Source: Paenibacillus sp. 1001270B_150601_E10 (GTDB lineage: Bacteria; Bacillota; Bacilli; Paenibacillales; Paenibacillaceae). Taken from it: a stretch of DNA of 64,000 nt. Where the stretch lies: positions 186,395-250,394 of the forward strand of contig NZ_JADMOL010000004.1 in assembly GCF_015558675.1 (NCBI RefSeq), given 5' to 3'. The stretch's first letter is position 1. Each line of letters begins with the position of its first letter. Made by a program: the position numbers and the translations under genes. The notes beneath the pieces are model-generated. The model was not told the origin of the DNA, did not search any database, and worked only from the letters and a program-made list of their open reading frames with translations. Below, piece after piece: positions 19,356 through 27,900 of the stretch.

Positions 19356-20492
19356 TTATTCCCCAGATTGGCGAGAACGTGCCATTTGCTGCCATACGGT
19401 GCCCGCGGCCTCTTCGCCAGATTGAATGCGTTCAAGCGCCATGCGGGCTTGGAGCGCAACTTCGAACTCGGTGTCCTGAAGGGCTTTTTCAAGGGCAGGA
19501 ATCGCAGGCTCATCTCCAACCTCATAAATGAATCTTGCGGCTCTCCAGCGAACAAGCTTGTTCGAATCTGACAAGGCTTCGATCATCGGCTCAAGCGCAG
19601 CGGCATTGCCGATATCCGATAACGTATCTCCAGCGGTACGGCGTACGCTTACGGAAGAGTCCTTCAACGCCTCGATCAAGAGTGGCAGCACCTCATCCGT
19701 GCCGACTGCACCTAGATCAACGACCACTTGTCTTCTGACTTGGCTTTGTGAGTCGTGCAATAGCTTCTGATACAGCGGAATACGAACTGGCTCTGGCGCA
19801 ATCTGCTCAAGCGCTGCATAGCGCTTATGCCAATCGGCATCCTGCAGCATCGTTTGGAGTGTATCCTCATCCCACACGATACGTTCTTCAACGAAAGGCT
19901 GATCGGCGCTCTTCGCTGCGATAGCTTGCTCAACGAGCGATCTAAGCCGCTGATCATCATAAGTGGCCTCAAGCTCAGCTTCTACCTCGCGGGCGATATC
20001 CTTAAGATCACCGTAACGAATGCCATAATCACTTAGCTTGCGCTCTTTGATTAAGGTAGCGCTAGCAACCTCATGTACAGCCTTCGTAAAGCGCTCGGAA
20101 AGGCTGATGCGCTCTTCGCTCCCATCAGCTTGTACCCGAATCTGCATCGGAATGCCTCTGAAGTACTGCACATACACCCTTGCTTCACCGAAGCTGTACG
20201 TCGGAATATCCTCATTTTGAGAAGAGGCATCCTTCGTCCAGCCAAAGGCTTCTTGAACCTTCGATAAGATCGTTGCCCAGTCCGCGTTAGGCTTGCGGTC
20301 TAAGGCGATAAAGTCAGCCGTATGGAAAATGCTTTTGACTCCATCAATGTCCAAGAGCTGCTGGATCAGCACCGGCGCATTCGATCTATGCTCACGAGTA
20401 TAAGTCCGTCGTACTCCATCAGGAAGCGTTGTATCCAGATGAAGCTTCATGGAGTTGGGACTTGGTGTTGGTTCAATGCGTAATAATTGCAA
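19356..20492 (-). CDS. ypgR: YpgR/CvfC-type protein: Nfu N-terminal domain plus HEAT repeats
   Basis: A 378-aa protein starting at TTG after GGGGGG. The N-terminal ~85 residues (RIEPTPSPNSMKLHLDTTLP, then VKSIFHTADFIALDR) match the NifU/Nfu N-terminal scaffold-like domain. Residues from about 225 to the end are HEAT-like helical repeats (LHDSQSQVRRQVVVDLGAV, LKDSSVSVRRTAGDTLSDIG, LSDSNKLVRWRAARFIYEVG, LQDTEFEVALQARMALERI). This is the architecture and length of Bacillus YpgR and staphylococcal 'conserved virulence factor C'. The biochemical role is unknown; a cytoplasmic scaffold or Fe-S-related function has been suggested by the domain. Single-gene unit. Confidence 0.88.
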   Translation of the reverse strand: MQLLRIEPTPSPNSMKLHLDTTLPDGVRRTYTREHRSNAPVLIQQLLDIDGVKSIFHTADFIALDRKPNADWATILSKVQEAFGWTKDASSQNEDIPTYSFGEARVYVQYFRGIPMQIRVQADGSEERISLSERFTKAVHEVASATLIKERKLSDYGIRYGDLKDIAREVEAELEATYDDQRLRSLVEQAIAAKSADQPFVEERIVWDEDTLQTMLQDADWHKRYAALEQIAPEPVRIPLYQKLLHDSQSQVRRQVVVDLGAVGTDEVLPLLIEALKDSSVSVRRTAGDTLSDIGNAAALEPMIEALSDSNKLVRWRAARFIYEVGDEPAIPALEKALQDTEFEVALQARMALERIQSGEEAAGTVWQQMARSRQSGE

Positions 20493-20809
20493 AGTGTTTC
20501 CCCCCTAATCATGCAGCTATCAGTAATTCCCATTTTAACTTAATCGTAAAAAGGACTCAATGAATGGAGCGTTGTCCCATACTTGGAAAAGCACCGCTTA
20601 AGCTCCTCTTGATGAGATATCTCCTCTCATTACCCTTATCATAACGCTTGAATCAGGAAAGGGCTATGGTGACAAGCTATACTATCCTTTCAGCACGAAG
20701 CGAGCACATGATCATTTACATAAAGCTTCATGAAGAATAAGTAAGGCGCTTTCTTCATGTTTAGTTTGCAGCATTCTGCCGTATAAAGGTAGTAGGGAAG
20801 GAGATCACT

Positions 20810-20917
20810 TTGGTTCTTTTCAGATCAACGGGTATAAGCATGATCACGGCGTCAGAAACAAAAAGTGCCCAGTGGCAAGTCAAGCTGAATCTCGATATAC
20901 TGAGGGTACGTTTGTAA
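20810..20917 (+). CDS. Possible small protein, 35 aa, unrecognised
   Basis: A TTG codon six bases after AAGGAGATC opens a 35-codon frame (MVLFRSTGISMITASETKSA...). The product is basic, has no membrane segment and resembles nothing I know. Only the ribosome-binding site supports it. Confidence 0.2.
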   Translation: MVLFRSTGISMITASETKSAQWQVKLNLDILRVRL

Positions 20918-21113
20918 TTTTTTGATCCTTTGCTAAGCTATGATTAGCTTCATTAAAGATAAACATATGGAAGAGCTTCAGGTTGTTGAACGGTGAAGCT
21001 TGCAATTGTATCTTATAAAAGAGGAATCTGTAGTAAAGCCATGATTCTAACACAAGCAGCGGCTGTTCGTGAGCAGATGTTAACCATAGAGAAAACGAGG
21101 AAAGGCACTCTGT

Positions 21114-21137
21114 TTGCAGCGGAAAGCTTACTTTACG
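21114..21137 (+). repeat. 24-bp direct repeat, left copy
   Basis: TTGCAGCGGAAAGCTTACTT followed by TACG. It matches 22506-22529 in 23 of 24 bases, in the same orientation, 1,392 bp apart. The two copies bracket the metallo-hydrolase gene. Confidence 0.75.
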
Positions 21138-21353
21138 AAATCTTCAATAATGAAATGTGAATGAGATTTCGCTTCTACATCGAGAATTCTGTACATTCTG
21201 CACATTTATATAGGAAAGCTAGGCCTGTTCTACAAAAAGCAATCCAGCACCGTGCAGCGCCTGGAATGCTTATGATCCATAATTCAACCTACAGAGTTGT
21301 TCATTCTGTCATTTGGTCCGTGACATGCATAAGAGAAGAGGTGCCGCAATACT

Positions 21354-22502
21354 ATGCTACGTGAAACGTTCCGCAATTTGGATGATGTCTCTACGATTAA
21401 GCCGTGGCAGCAATTTCGGCGCTGGCGTAAAGAGCGTCATATTCGATTAAAGCAAAAGGATTATACCTTTGTCGTGCCGCGCGTGGAGCCCGATCTTGAA
21501 CGATTGTCCACAAATCGAACGGATACGACATATACATGGGTAGGCCACTCTACTTTTTTACTGCAAATGAGTGGATTGAATATCGTTACGGACCCCGTAT
21601 GGGCCACATCGATGGCGATGGTGAAGCGTTTATCTGATCCGGGCCTTGCTATAAAGGACGTGCCTACAGCGGATTTGATTCTGATCTCGCATTCCCACTA
21701 TGACCATCTGCATCTGAAATCGCTCCGCATGCTGTATAAGTCGAATACCCTGCTGGTCGTTCCGACTGGCTTGAAAAATAAAATGAAGCGCTTAGGCTTC
21801 AAGCAGACGATTGAAATGAAATGGTGGGAGACAAAGCAAATCGGAGATCTTTACTTGACGTTCGTTCCTGCCCAGCATTGGACACGGCGTACGTTAACCG
21901 ACACGAACCGCTCGCACTGGGGCGGATATGTGCTTGAGAATGAGAAGGCTTATCAAGCTAGACTTGAACGTGAACGACAAGGCGAAAGCAGTAAAGCATC
22001 GGGAAACGCCTTAACTGTCGAAAAGTCGGCGAAGCCCGGATTGAAGGTGAACATTCGATCTCTCGCGGATGCGGTTGCGCAGGATAAGAAGGGTGAGGCC
22101 GGAGGAGGCGCAGCTCTAAAGCAGCATTCTGCTAGAAAGCCTGGAGCAGAGACGCTGTACTTTGCAGGGGATAGCGGTTATTTCCGTGGCTTCCAATTGA
22201 TCGGCGAGCGCTTTGATATCGATATTGCGTTTATGCCGATCGGCGCTTACGAGCCGGAATGGTTTATGAGCGCCCAGCATGTTAATCCTGAGCAGGCGCT
22301 TCAGGCCTTCATTGATTGCGGGGCGCGCTTTATGATTCCGATGCACTACGGTGCGTTTAAGCTTGCCGATGATACCCCGAAGGAAGCGATGGATCGGCTG
22401 ATTGCGGAGCAGCAGCGAAGAGAGATTCCTAGCGAGCGCATTCGCTTTGTGATGCTAGGCGAGACGATCGATATGGCAAGCATGCCGAAAGTGGAAATAT
22501 AA
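21354..22502 (+). CDS. MBL-fold metal-dependent hydrolase (NAPE-PLD/UlaG-like)
   Basis: A 382-aa cytoplasmic protein. Metallo-beta-lactamase-fold motifs are complete: WVGHSTFLLQM, VTDPVWA, the di-zinc motif HSHYDHLH, PAQHWT, FAGDSGY and PMHYGAF. The arrangement resembles N-acyl-phosphatidylethanolamine phospholipase D-like and UlaG-like hydrolases; substrate unknown. Between the strand ending GGYVLE and FAGDSGY there is an unusual ~65-residue hydrophilic insert (residues ~196-260, rich in K, G, E, A) that relatives normally lack. It is flanked by 24-bp direct repeats and followed by a terminator. No operon partners. Confidence 0.85.
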   Translation: MLRETFRNLDDVSTIKPWQQFRRWRKERHIRLKQKDYTFVVPRVEPDLERLSTNRTDTTYTWVGHSTFLLQMSGLNIVTDPVWATSMAMVKRLSDPGLAIKDVPTADLILISHSHYDHLHLKSLRMLYKSNTLLVVPTGLKNKMKRLGFKQTIEMKWWETKQIGDLYLTFVPAQHWTRRTLTDTNRSHWGGYVLENEKAYQARLERERQGESSKASGNALTVEKSAKPGLKVNIRSLADAVAQDKKGEAGGGAALKQHSARKPGAETLYFAGDSGYFRGFQLIGERFDIDIAFMPIGAYEPEWFMSAQHVNPEQALQAFIDCGARFMIPMHYGAFKLADDTPKEAMDRLIAEQQRREIPSERIRFVMLGETIDMASMPKVEI

Positions 22503-22505
22503 ATG

Positions 22506-22529
22506 TTGCGGCGGAAAGCTTACTTTACG
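22506..22529 (+). repeat. 24-bp direct repeat, right copy
   Basis: TTGCGGCGGAAAGCTTACTT followed by TACG. It differs from the left copy at 21114-21137 in one base and begins 3 bp after the hydrolase stop codon. Confidence 0.75.
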
Positions 22530-22650
22530 TGGAGTGTTCGTTCCTTAAGCAGAAACTAAAGGACGTTTAGATTCATTCTAGCTGCTGCAAGCAAAGCGAA
22601 TGCGAGTAAACGACTTTCGACTTTCGTTACATTTACTTCATAATGCTTCT

Positions 22651-22699
22651 AAAGAAGCCTCCAACACCACGCTGAAAGTGGGATGGAGGCTTTTCGTTT
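22651..22699. terminator. Bidirectional terminator (MBL hydrolase / rsgA)
   Basis: AAGCCTCCA (22655-22663) pairs with TGGAGGCTT (22684-22692). T/A-rich flanks lie on both strands, between convergent genes. Confidence 0.8.
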
Positions 22700-22789
22700 G
22701 TTGTATTATCTCTAGCTACTATCGAAAAGATGAAACAATGGCATAGAGATAGCGTGCTTGGCTCCTTGAACTCTAGAACAGAAGGGAGC

Positions 22790-24004
22790 TCATCTTCCCT
22801 TGCGCGATCGATGGCTGCGCTGAATGGCGTTGTAGGCCTTCGAACGCTGTTTAGTGAAACGTTGGTGCTGCTGCCGCACACGTTCGTCCTCACTCCGCTT
22901 CATATAAGCGTATTCGCGTTGAAGCTTCATATAGGAGCGGTATCGGGAAGCATCAAGCTCTCCCGCTTCGATGGCTTCAAGAACAGCGCAGCCTGGCTCA
23001 TGCTGGTGCGTGCAGTCCTGAAAGCGGCAGGATTTGGCATAGCCTTGAATATCCTCAAAGGCATGGTTCATGCCCTGCAGGCCATCATTGTCGCCAAGCG
23101 TGACGACACCTACTTCCCGCATGCCGGGCGTATCCAGAAGCAGCGCGCCATTCGGAAGAGGGATTAGTTCACGGTGTGTGGTCGTATGGCGACCTTTACC
23201 GTCTCCCTCGCGAATCGCCTGCGTCTCCATATGGGACGTCCCGGTCAGCGCGTTTGCCAGCGTGGACTTTCCTACGCCGGAGGAGCCGACCAGGACGCAG
23301 GTCTTGCCTGGCGCGAGCACAGCCTGCAGCTCGCTCATGCCTGCTCCTGTCTGAGCGGAGACGGGGTAGACGCTGCACCCCGGCGCGGCAGACATGGCCT
23401 CTGCGGTGAAGGTGGCGACATCCGCCTCGTCCGCCACCTGATCGGCCTTCGTCAGCACGATGACGGGCTCCGCGCCGCTGTCATAAGCAAGCGCCGCATA
23501 GCGTTCGAGCCGCCTTGGCTCGAAATCCTGCGTCATCGAGGTGACGAGGAGCGCAAGGTCGACATTGGCTGCGACGACCTGCGCACCACGGCGCGTGCCG
23601 GCGACCTTGCGGGCGAACACGCTTCGTCTTGGCAATACGCCGACGATCGTGGCTCGCCCTTCGGATGGCCGTGGCGAAGCGGCCACCCAGTCGCCAACGC
23701 AGGGCCAATCGCTTGGCTCAAGCATGCCAGCACGCGCTTGGCCTGAAGGCTCGGCGAGCCATTCGCCGCCGTCGCCGATGACCCGGTACAGGTGCTTGTG
23801 GGCAAAGGCCACGCGCACCGGCACCAAGGCATCCCCGAAGCGGCGTTTCACCGCTTCGGGCAGCTCTTGAAGCCACGCGGTCCACATGTCGGACCAGCGT
23901 TCATCCCAGCCGAGAGCGGCTAGGTCCATGCCTTTCTCGGCAATGCCTTCTATGGAAGGCTCCTCCTGCTTACCGCGAGGAGCTGCTTCAGCTTGTGCAT
24001 CCAA
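22790..24004 (-). CDS. rsgA: Ribosome small-subunit-dependent GTPase A
   Basis: A circularly permuted GTPase involved in late maturation of the 30S subunit. Motifs appear in the permuted order G4-G1-G3: VIVLTKAD, VGSSGVGKSTL, DTPGM. The GKGRHTTTHREL switch lies between the last two. A C-terminal zinc knuckle (CRFQDCTHQHEPGC) follows. The longest frame starts at a TTG (24004) without a clear ribosome-binding site, giving 404 aa, longer than usual. The ATG at 23926 (MDLAALGWDERW) matches the typical family N-terminus and may be the true start. Upstream, the frame is open to a TGA at 24139. Confidence 0.93.
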   Translation of the reverse strand: MDAQAEAAPRGKQEEPSIEGIAEKGMDLAALGWDERWSDMWTAWLQELPEAVKRRFGDALVPVRVAFAHKHLYRVIGDGGEWLAEPSGQARAGMLEPSDWPCVGDWVAASPRPSEGRATIVGVLPRRSVFARKVAGTRRGAQVVAANVDLALLVTSMTQDFEPRRLERYAALAYDSGAEPVIVLTKADQVADEADVATFTAEAMSAAPGCSVYPVSAQTGAGMSELQAVLAPGKTCVLVGSSGVGKSTLANALTGTSHMETQAIREGDGKGRHTTTHRELIPLPNGALLLDTPGMREVGVVTLGDNDGLQGMNHAFEDIQGYAKSCRFQDCTHQHEPGCAVLEAIEAGELDASRYRSYMKLQREYAYMKRSEDERVRQQHQRFTKQRSKAYNAIQRSHRSRKGR

Positions 24005-24569
24005 GCAGGACGGTATGACGCTGCTTGAATGCGTCAGATTATCGTTAATCTCGGTTCCCTGATCGTCATGCTTAAGACCAAGAGGACCATGATGGTTTTG
24101 ATTATGGTTGCGGTTGATTGAGTGATCGGTTTGGTGTCATGTCTGAGCTCTCCCTTTTTAACGAGGATAAAAAGTCTTCATGTTCTGCCTTTATGTCCTC
24201 TTTATTTGATGGTAATGGTTTATTCCCATGGGAGCAGACATCCGTGTCCTACGAAAGAACGTTACCCGGCTTATTATGAAATCGAATCCATCTCCTTATG
24301 AATAGAAGAACATAATTCTGATGAGCTGGGCGCGGAACGGAAGCTCTCCCATCCTTTTGCAAATCGATTTTTCATAAAACATCACTCGCTTCCTTAAAAT
24401 GAATATAACGAAAGTTTGGCTTGAAACGTGCAGCTATGTCTTCGTTTGATCCCATTATATCGAGCCCGCTTCGGCACTGTATATGGAAAAAACACTTATA
24501 ATATGCATGCTCCAAATAACTATGCTATAATAATGGCTTGAAACTATTATGTTAAAGGACGGGAATGCC
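24005..24569. other. Divergent intergenic region rsgA - ykpA
   Basis: No supported gene. On the minus strand AAAGGGAG precedes an ATG (24140) that opens only a 12-codon frame, one base out of phase with the rsgA frame. On the plus strand an extended -10 (TGCTATAAT, 24523-24531) and another TATAAT (24497-24502) lie before ykpA. Confidence 0.35.
24523..24531 (+). promoter_or_regulatory. Extended -10 promoter element of ykpA
   Basis: TGCTATAAT is a perfect extended -10 about 40 bp before the start codon. No good -35 is visible at 16-18 bp, which is common for extended -10 promoters. Confidence 0.5.
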
Positions 24570-26186
24570 ATGATCAGTACAACAGGCGTCACGCTCCGCT
24601 ATGGCAAGCGCGCGCTGTTCGAGGATGTTAATATCAAGTTCACTCCGGGCAACTGCTACGGTCTGATTGGCGCGAACGGAGCGGGCAAATCTACCTTTTT
24701 GAAGATCTTGTCTGGGGAGATTGAGCCAAACAATGGAGATGTGAACATTACGCCTGGAGATCGCCTCTCGGTGTTGAAGCAGGATCATTATGCCTACGAC
24801 GAACATAAGGTGTTGGATACCGTTATTATGGGTCACCAGCGCTTGTACGATATTATGAAGGAAAAAGATGCACTCTATGCAAAAGCGGACTTCACAGAGG
24901 AAGACGGCATGCGTGCAGGGGAGCTTGAAGGGGATTTCGCCGAGCTTAACGGATGGGAAGCAGAAGCGGATGCTGGCGAGCTCTTGATCGGCCTTGGCAT
25001 TCGTCGTGATCTTCACGAGAAGCAGATGTCTGAGCTGGATGGTAATGAGAAGGTTCGTGTCTTGCTGGCACAAGCGTTGTTTGGAAGTCCGAACATCCTC
25101 TTGCTCGATGAGCCTACCAACCACTTGGACCTGGAGTCGATCAACTGGCTGGAGAATTTCTTGATGGATTATGAAGGCACCGTTATTGTGGTATCCCATG
25201 ACCGTCACTTCTTGAATAAAGTATGTACGCATATTGCGGATATCGACTTCGGTAAGATTCAGCTCTATGCGGGTAACTATGACTTCTGGTATCAATCCAG
25301 CCAACTGGCTCAGCAAATGATGAGAGACCAGAACAAGAAGAAGGAAGAGAAGATCAAGGAGCTTCAAGCGTTTATTCAACGCTTTAGCGCGAATGCGTCG
25401 AAGTCCAAGCAAGCGACATCTCGTAAGAAGATGCTCGATAAGATCACGCTTGATGACATTCGTCCTTCGAACCGCAAATATCCATTTATCAACTTCAAGC
25501 CAGAACGTGAAGCAGGAAAGCAGCTCCTTACGATTGAAGGCTTGTCGAAGACGGTGGATGGCGAGAAGCAATTTGAGAATCTTCACCTTGTCTTGAACAA
25601 AGGCGACAAAGTTGCGCTTGTAGGTCCTAACGGTCTTGCCAAGTCAACCTTGATGCAGATCTTGATGGGCGAGCTGGAGCCGGATGCTGGCTCTTACACT
25701 TGGGGCGTAACCACGACTCAAGCCTATTTCCCTAGAGACAACTCTGAATATTTTGATGGCGTGGAATTGTCCCTTGTGGACTGGCTGCGTCAATATTCGA
25801 AGGACCCCGATGAGACGTTCCTTCGCGGCTTCCTTGGCCGCATGCTGTTCTCCGGTGAGGAGGCGCTTAAGAAGGCAAGCGTATTGTCCGGGGGCGAAAA
25901 GGTTCGCTGCATGCTCTCCAAGATGATGATGACAGGAGCCAATGTGCTCTTGCTTGATGAGCCTACGAACCACTTGGATCTCGAATCCATTACCGCGCTC
26001 AACAACGGCTTGATCGACTTTGACGGAACGATGATCTTTACGTCCCATGACCATGAGTTCGTACAAACGATCGCGAACCGTATTGTTGAGATTACACCAA
26101 ACGGCATCATTGATCGCTTAATGACGTTCGATGAATATTTGGAATCCGACGAAGTGAAAGCATTGCGCGCTGAGCTTTACGCGTAA
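24570..26186 (+). CDS. ykpA: ABC-F family ATPase, YkpA/YbiT type
   Basis: The frame opens at ATG 24549, but AAAGGACGG seven bases before the ATG at 24570 gives MISTTGVTLRYG, the usual family start (538 aa). Two ABC cassettes without membrane segments are joined by a charged linker (~residues 235-300). The first Walker A is GANGAGKS. The second reads GPNGLAKST, with Ala in place of the third Gly, a variation also seen in Bacillus YkpA. Both Walker B/H-loop regions read LLLDEPTNHLDLESI. The first signature is degenerate (LDGNEKV) and the second canonical (LSGGEKV). ABC-F proteins act on the ribosome; this branch is not a known antibiotic-resistance determinant. Single-gene unit. Confidence 0.93.
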   Translation: MISTTGVTLRYGKRALFEDVNIKFTPGNCYGLIGANGAGKSTFLKILSGEIEPNNGDVNITPGDRLSVLKQDHYAYDEHKVLDTVIMGHQRLYDIMKEKDALYAKADFTEEDGMRAGELEGDFAELNGWEAEADAGELLIGLGIRRDLHEKQMSELDGNEKVRVLLAQALFGSPNILLLDEPTNHLDLESINWLENFLMDYEGTVIVVSHDRHFLNKVCTHIADIDFGKIQLYAGNYDFWYQSSQLAQQMMRDQNKKKEEKIKELQAFIQRFSANASKSKQATSRKKMLDKITLDDIRPSNRKYPFINFKPEREAGKQLLTIEGLSKTVDGEKQFENLHLVLNKGDKVALVGPNGLAKSTLMQILMGELEPDAGSYTWGVTTTQAYFPRDNSEYFDGVELSLVDWLRQYSKDPDETFLRGFLGRMLFSGEEALKKASVLSGGEKVRCMLSKMMMTGANVLLLDEPTNHLDLESITALNNGLIDFDGTMIFTSHDHEFVQTIANRIVEITPNGIIDRLMTFDEYLESDEVKALRAELYA

Positions 26187-26295
26187 GAAGGAACAGCCGG
26201 ATTTCGGTACAAGGATTTTACGGCAGATGCTGATCTTACGGATGCATGCTATGTGACATAGCTCATATTGCAGCAGCCATAAGACCGTGCTATAG

Positions 26296-26336
26296 CAGGC
26301 AGACTCTCTAGAAATAAAGAGTCTGCCTGTTTTGTA
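26296..26336 (+). terminator. Terminator of ykpA
   Basis: CAGGCAGACTCT (26296-26307) and AGAGTCTGCCTG (26318-26329) form a 12-bp perfect stem with a T-rich tail. Confidence 0.85.
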
Positions 26337-26666
26337 TGTAAGAGTTGTTTTATGTGGCTTCCATGTTCTCAACCGTTGTTCGGAATGGACAGCATGTCTA
26401 ATGTAGTCATGTAGAGAGACAGCATATTTTTATACAAGGATGCGTAGAAGACTTTATCACGAGGTGTATATTGTTTATTAATGCATTCTCCTACAGCATC
26501 GATATGGATAAGAAAGATGCATGCTGCTTAAAGCGTTGATATGTTTTTGCAGCAGTGGTGAAGGACGCTGATCCGGGGAAGGTGCACAAGAAATAGTAAA
26601 AATAGGGAAGGGACGCTAACCATCAGAATATGTAAGTATATGAAGATGGATAAGCAGGAAAGGGAT

Positions 26667-26719
26667 AAAAAAACAGCCTCCTATCACATGGTGAATGAAC
26701 CATGAATGGAGGCCGTTTT
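26667..26719 (-). terminator. Terminator of the siderophore-binding lipoprotein gene
   Basis: On the minus strand GGCCTCC pairs with GGAGGCT, with an inner CATGGT/ACCATG stem and a run of seven T. It lies just after the stop of the minus-strand gene. Confidence 0.8.
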
Positions 26720-26731
26720 GCATTGTCTGGA

Positions 26732-27724
26732 TTATTTCTGCAATTCGTATATATTGTAAAGCTCATCGACCATCAGGTTAGCGGCAAGTACCCCGCCCGC
26801 CGTATTGAAGATAGCATCATCAACCTGATAGGCTTTGTTATTCTTCACGGCATTTAGGTTTTGCCACAATGGATCCTTCATAAATTCTTCCGCCTGCTTC
26901 GTTCCTTTGTTATCGCCGGTTTCATAAGTGAAATACAGAATGATGTCAGCATCGGCTTCAGGGATACGCTCCTTCGTAATTTCCTCTACGAACGTATCTT
27001 TGTAGTTTGTTTGTGGACGAGCAATGCCAATTTGCTTGAAAATGATACCTGTAAATGTATCCGACAAGTAAATCCGCGTCTTGCCACCCATGAATCGAAC
27101 AACGGATACTTCCTCTTTAAGCTTGTCTCCGGCTTTAGTCCGGAAGTCATCGATTTTCTTATCGAAATTAGCTAGGATTTGATCGCCTTCAGTTTTCTTG
27201 CCGAGCGCTTCTGCGTATAAGCTGAAATTGGTTTTCCACTCTCCGCGCAGTGTCTCCGAGAATACGGTTGGGGCTATTGCGCTTAGTTGCTGATAGACCT
27301 TTTCCTGGCGCATTTTATTGCCGAGAATCAGGTCAGGCTTTAGACTCGCGATTACTTCAATATTCGGCTGCGATTCTTCACCGAGAACGGTGACGCCTTC
27401 CATTTGATCTTTAATATGATTATACCAAGGGTCACCCGTAAATGACTTTACTGCGCCCACTGGCTTGATTCCTAGTGCAAGCAGCGCCTCTGTTCCTTCA
27501 TTGGTAAGGACCACGATCCGCTTTGGAGTTCCTTTAATCGTTGTTTCTCCCATTGCATGCTTAACGGTATAGGATGCCGCTGTTGAATCTGCGGCCGAAG
27601 CAGGGTTATCTGCTGCATTCGAATCTGAAGCCGTTTTGCTACCGCATGCGGTGAGCACAAGAACGATGGCGCTTATTAAGGCAAATATTTTCATAAAATG
27701 AGACTTATGTCGTACTGAATGCAT
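26732..27724 (-). CDS. Iron(III)-siderophore ABC transporter, substrate-binding lipoprotein
   Basis: The frame opens at 27817, but that stretch overlaps the Fur boxes. GGGGGA eight bases before the ATG at 27724 (MHSVRHKSHFMKIFAL) gives 330 aa. A signal peptide with lipobox LTAC is followed by a Ser/Ala-rich linker and a class III (FepB/FhuD-like) binding fold: RIVVLTNEGTEALLALGIKP near the start of the domain and IASLKPDLILGNKM in the first lobe. It captures ferric siderophores outside the membrane and feeds the permease and ATPase encoded divergently. A perfect Fur box lies 24 bp upstream, so iron repression is expected. Confidence 0.93.
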   Translation of the reverse strand: MHSVRHKSHFMKIFALISAIVLVLTACGSKTASDSNAADNPASAADSTAASYTVKHAMGETTIKGTPKRIVVLTNEGTEALLALGIKPVGAVKSFTGDPWYNHIKDQMEGVTVLGEESQPNIEVIASLKPDLILGNKMRQEKVYQQLSAIAPTVFSETLRGEWKTNFSLYAEALGKKTEGDQILANFDKKIDDFRTKAGDKLKEEVSVVRFMGGKTRIYLSDTFTGIIFKQIGIARPQTNYKDTFVEEITKERIPEADADIILYFTYETGDNKGTKQAEEFMKDPLWQNLNAVKNNKAYQVDDAIFNTAGGVLAANLMVDELYNIYELQK

Positions 27725-27747
27725 GCAAGGATTCCCCCGTCTATGAT

Positions 27748-27762
27748 TGATAATGATTATCA
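27748..27762. promoter_or_regulatory. Fur box (perfect 7-1-7)
   Basis: TGATAATGATTATCA equals the Bacillus 7-1-7 Fur consensus TGATAATNATTATCA. It lies 24 bp before the lipoprotein start on the minus strand. Confidence 0.9.
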
Positions 27763-27795
27763 TAGGTGATGAGTAGAATGGTGTCAATAAATTAT

Positions 27796-27810
27796 TGATA
27801 ATGATTTTCA
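27796..27810. promoter_or_regulatory. Second Fur box
   Basis: TGATAATGATTTTCA differs from the 7-1-7 consensus at one position. Its centre lies 48 bp from the first box, and it faces the permease operon starting at 27901. Confidence 0.75.
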
Positions 27811-27900
27811 AATTCATTGACAGCGAACATGATGTTTTTTACAATTTAGCTTGATCACATGCAAAATTTTAAATATCGAAGTCAGACGGGGTAGATCACA

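Larger units (their letters stand above)
20493..21353. other. 860-bp intergenic region
   Basis: No gene with clear support. The best small candidate is 20810-20917 (+), a 35-codon TTG-start ORF after GGGAAGGAGATCAC, with no recognisable homology. A 24-bp sequence at 21114-21137 recurs downstream of the next gene (22506-22529). A longer 67-codon frame at 21161-21364 has no ribosome-binding site. Confidence 0.3.
26187..26731. other. 545-bp intergenic region between ykpA and the siderophore-binding gene
   Basis: It contains the ykpA terminator (26296-26336) and a bidirectional terminator (26667-26719). Nothing else is recognised in the middle ~330 bp. Confidence 0.5.

Noticed and set aside
21161-21364. 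67-codon plus-strand ORF before the MBL hydrolase
   Set aside because: No ribosome-binding site, unlikely composition, and overlap with the start of the hydrolase gene.
23174-23746. 190-codon plus-strand ORF opposite rsgA
   Set aside because: Shadow frame caused by the GC-rich stretch of rsgA, whose GTPase motifs are intact.
24552-25586. 344-codon minus-strand ORF opposite ykpA
   Set aside because: Mirror frame of a clear ABC-F gene; the translation shows no domain and no ribosome-binding site.
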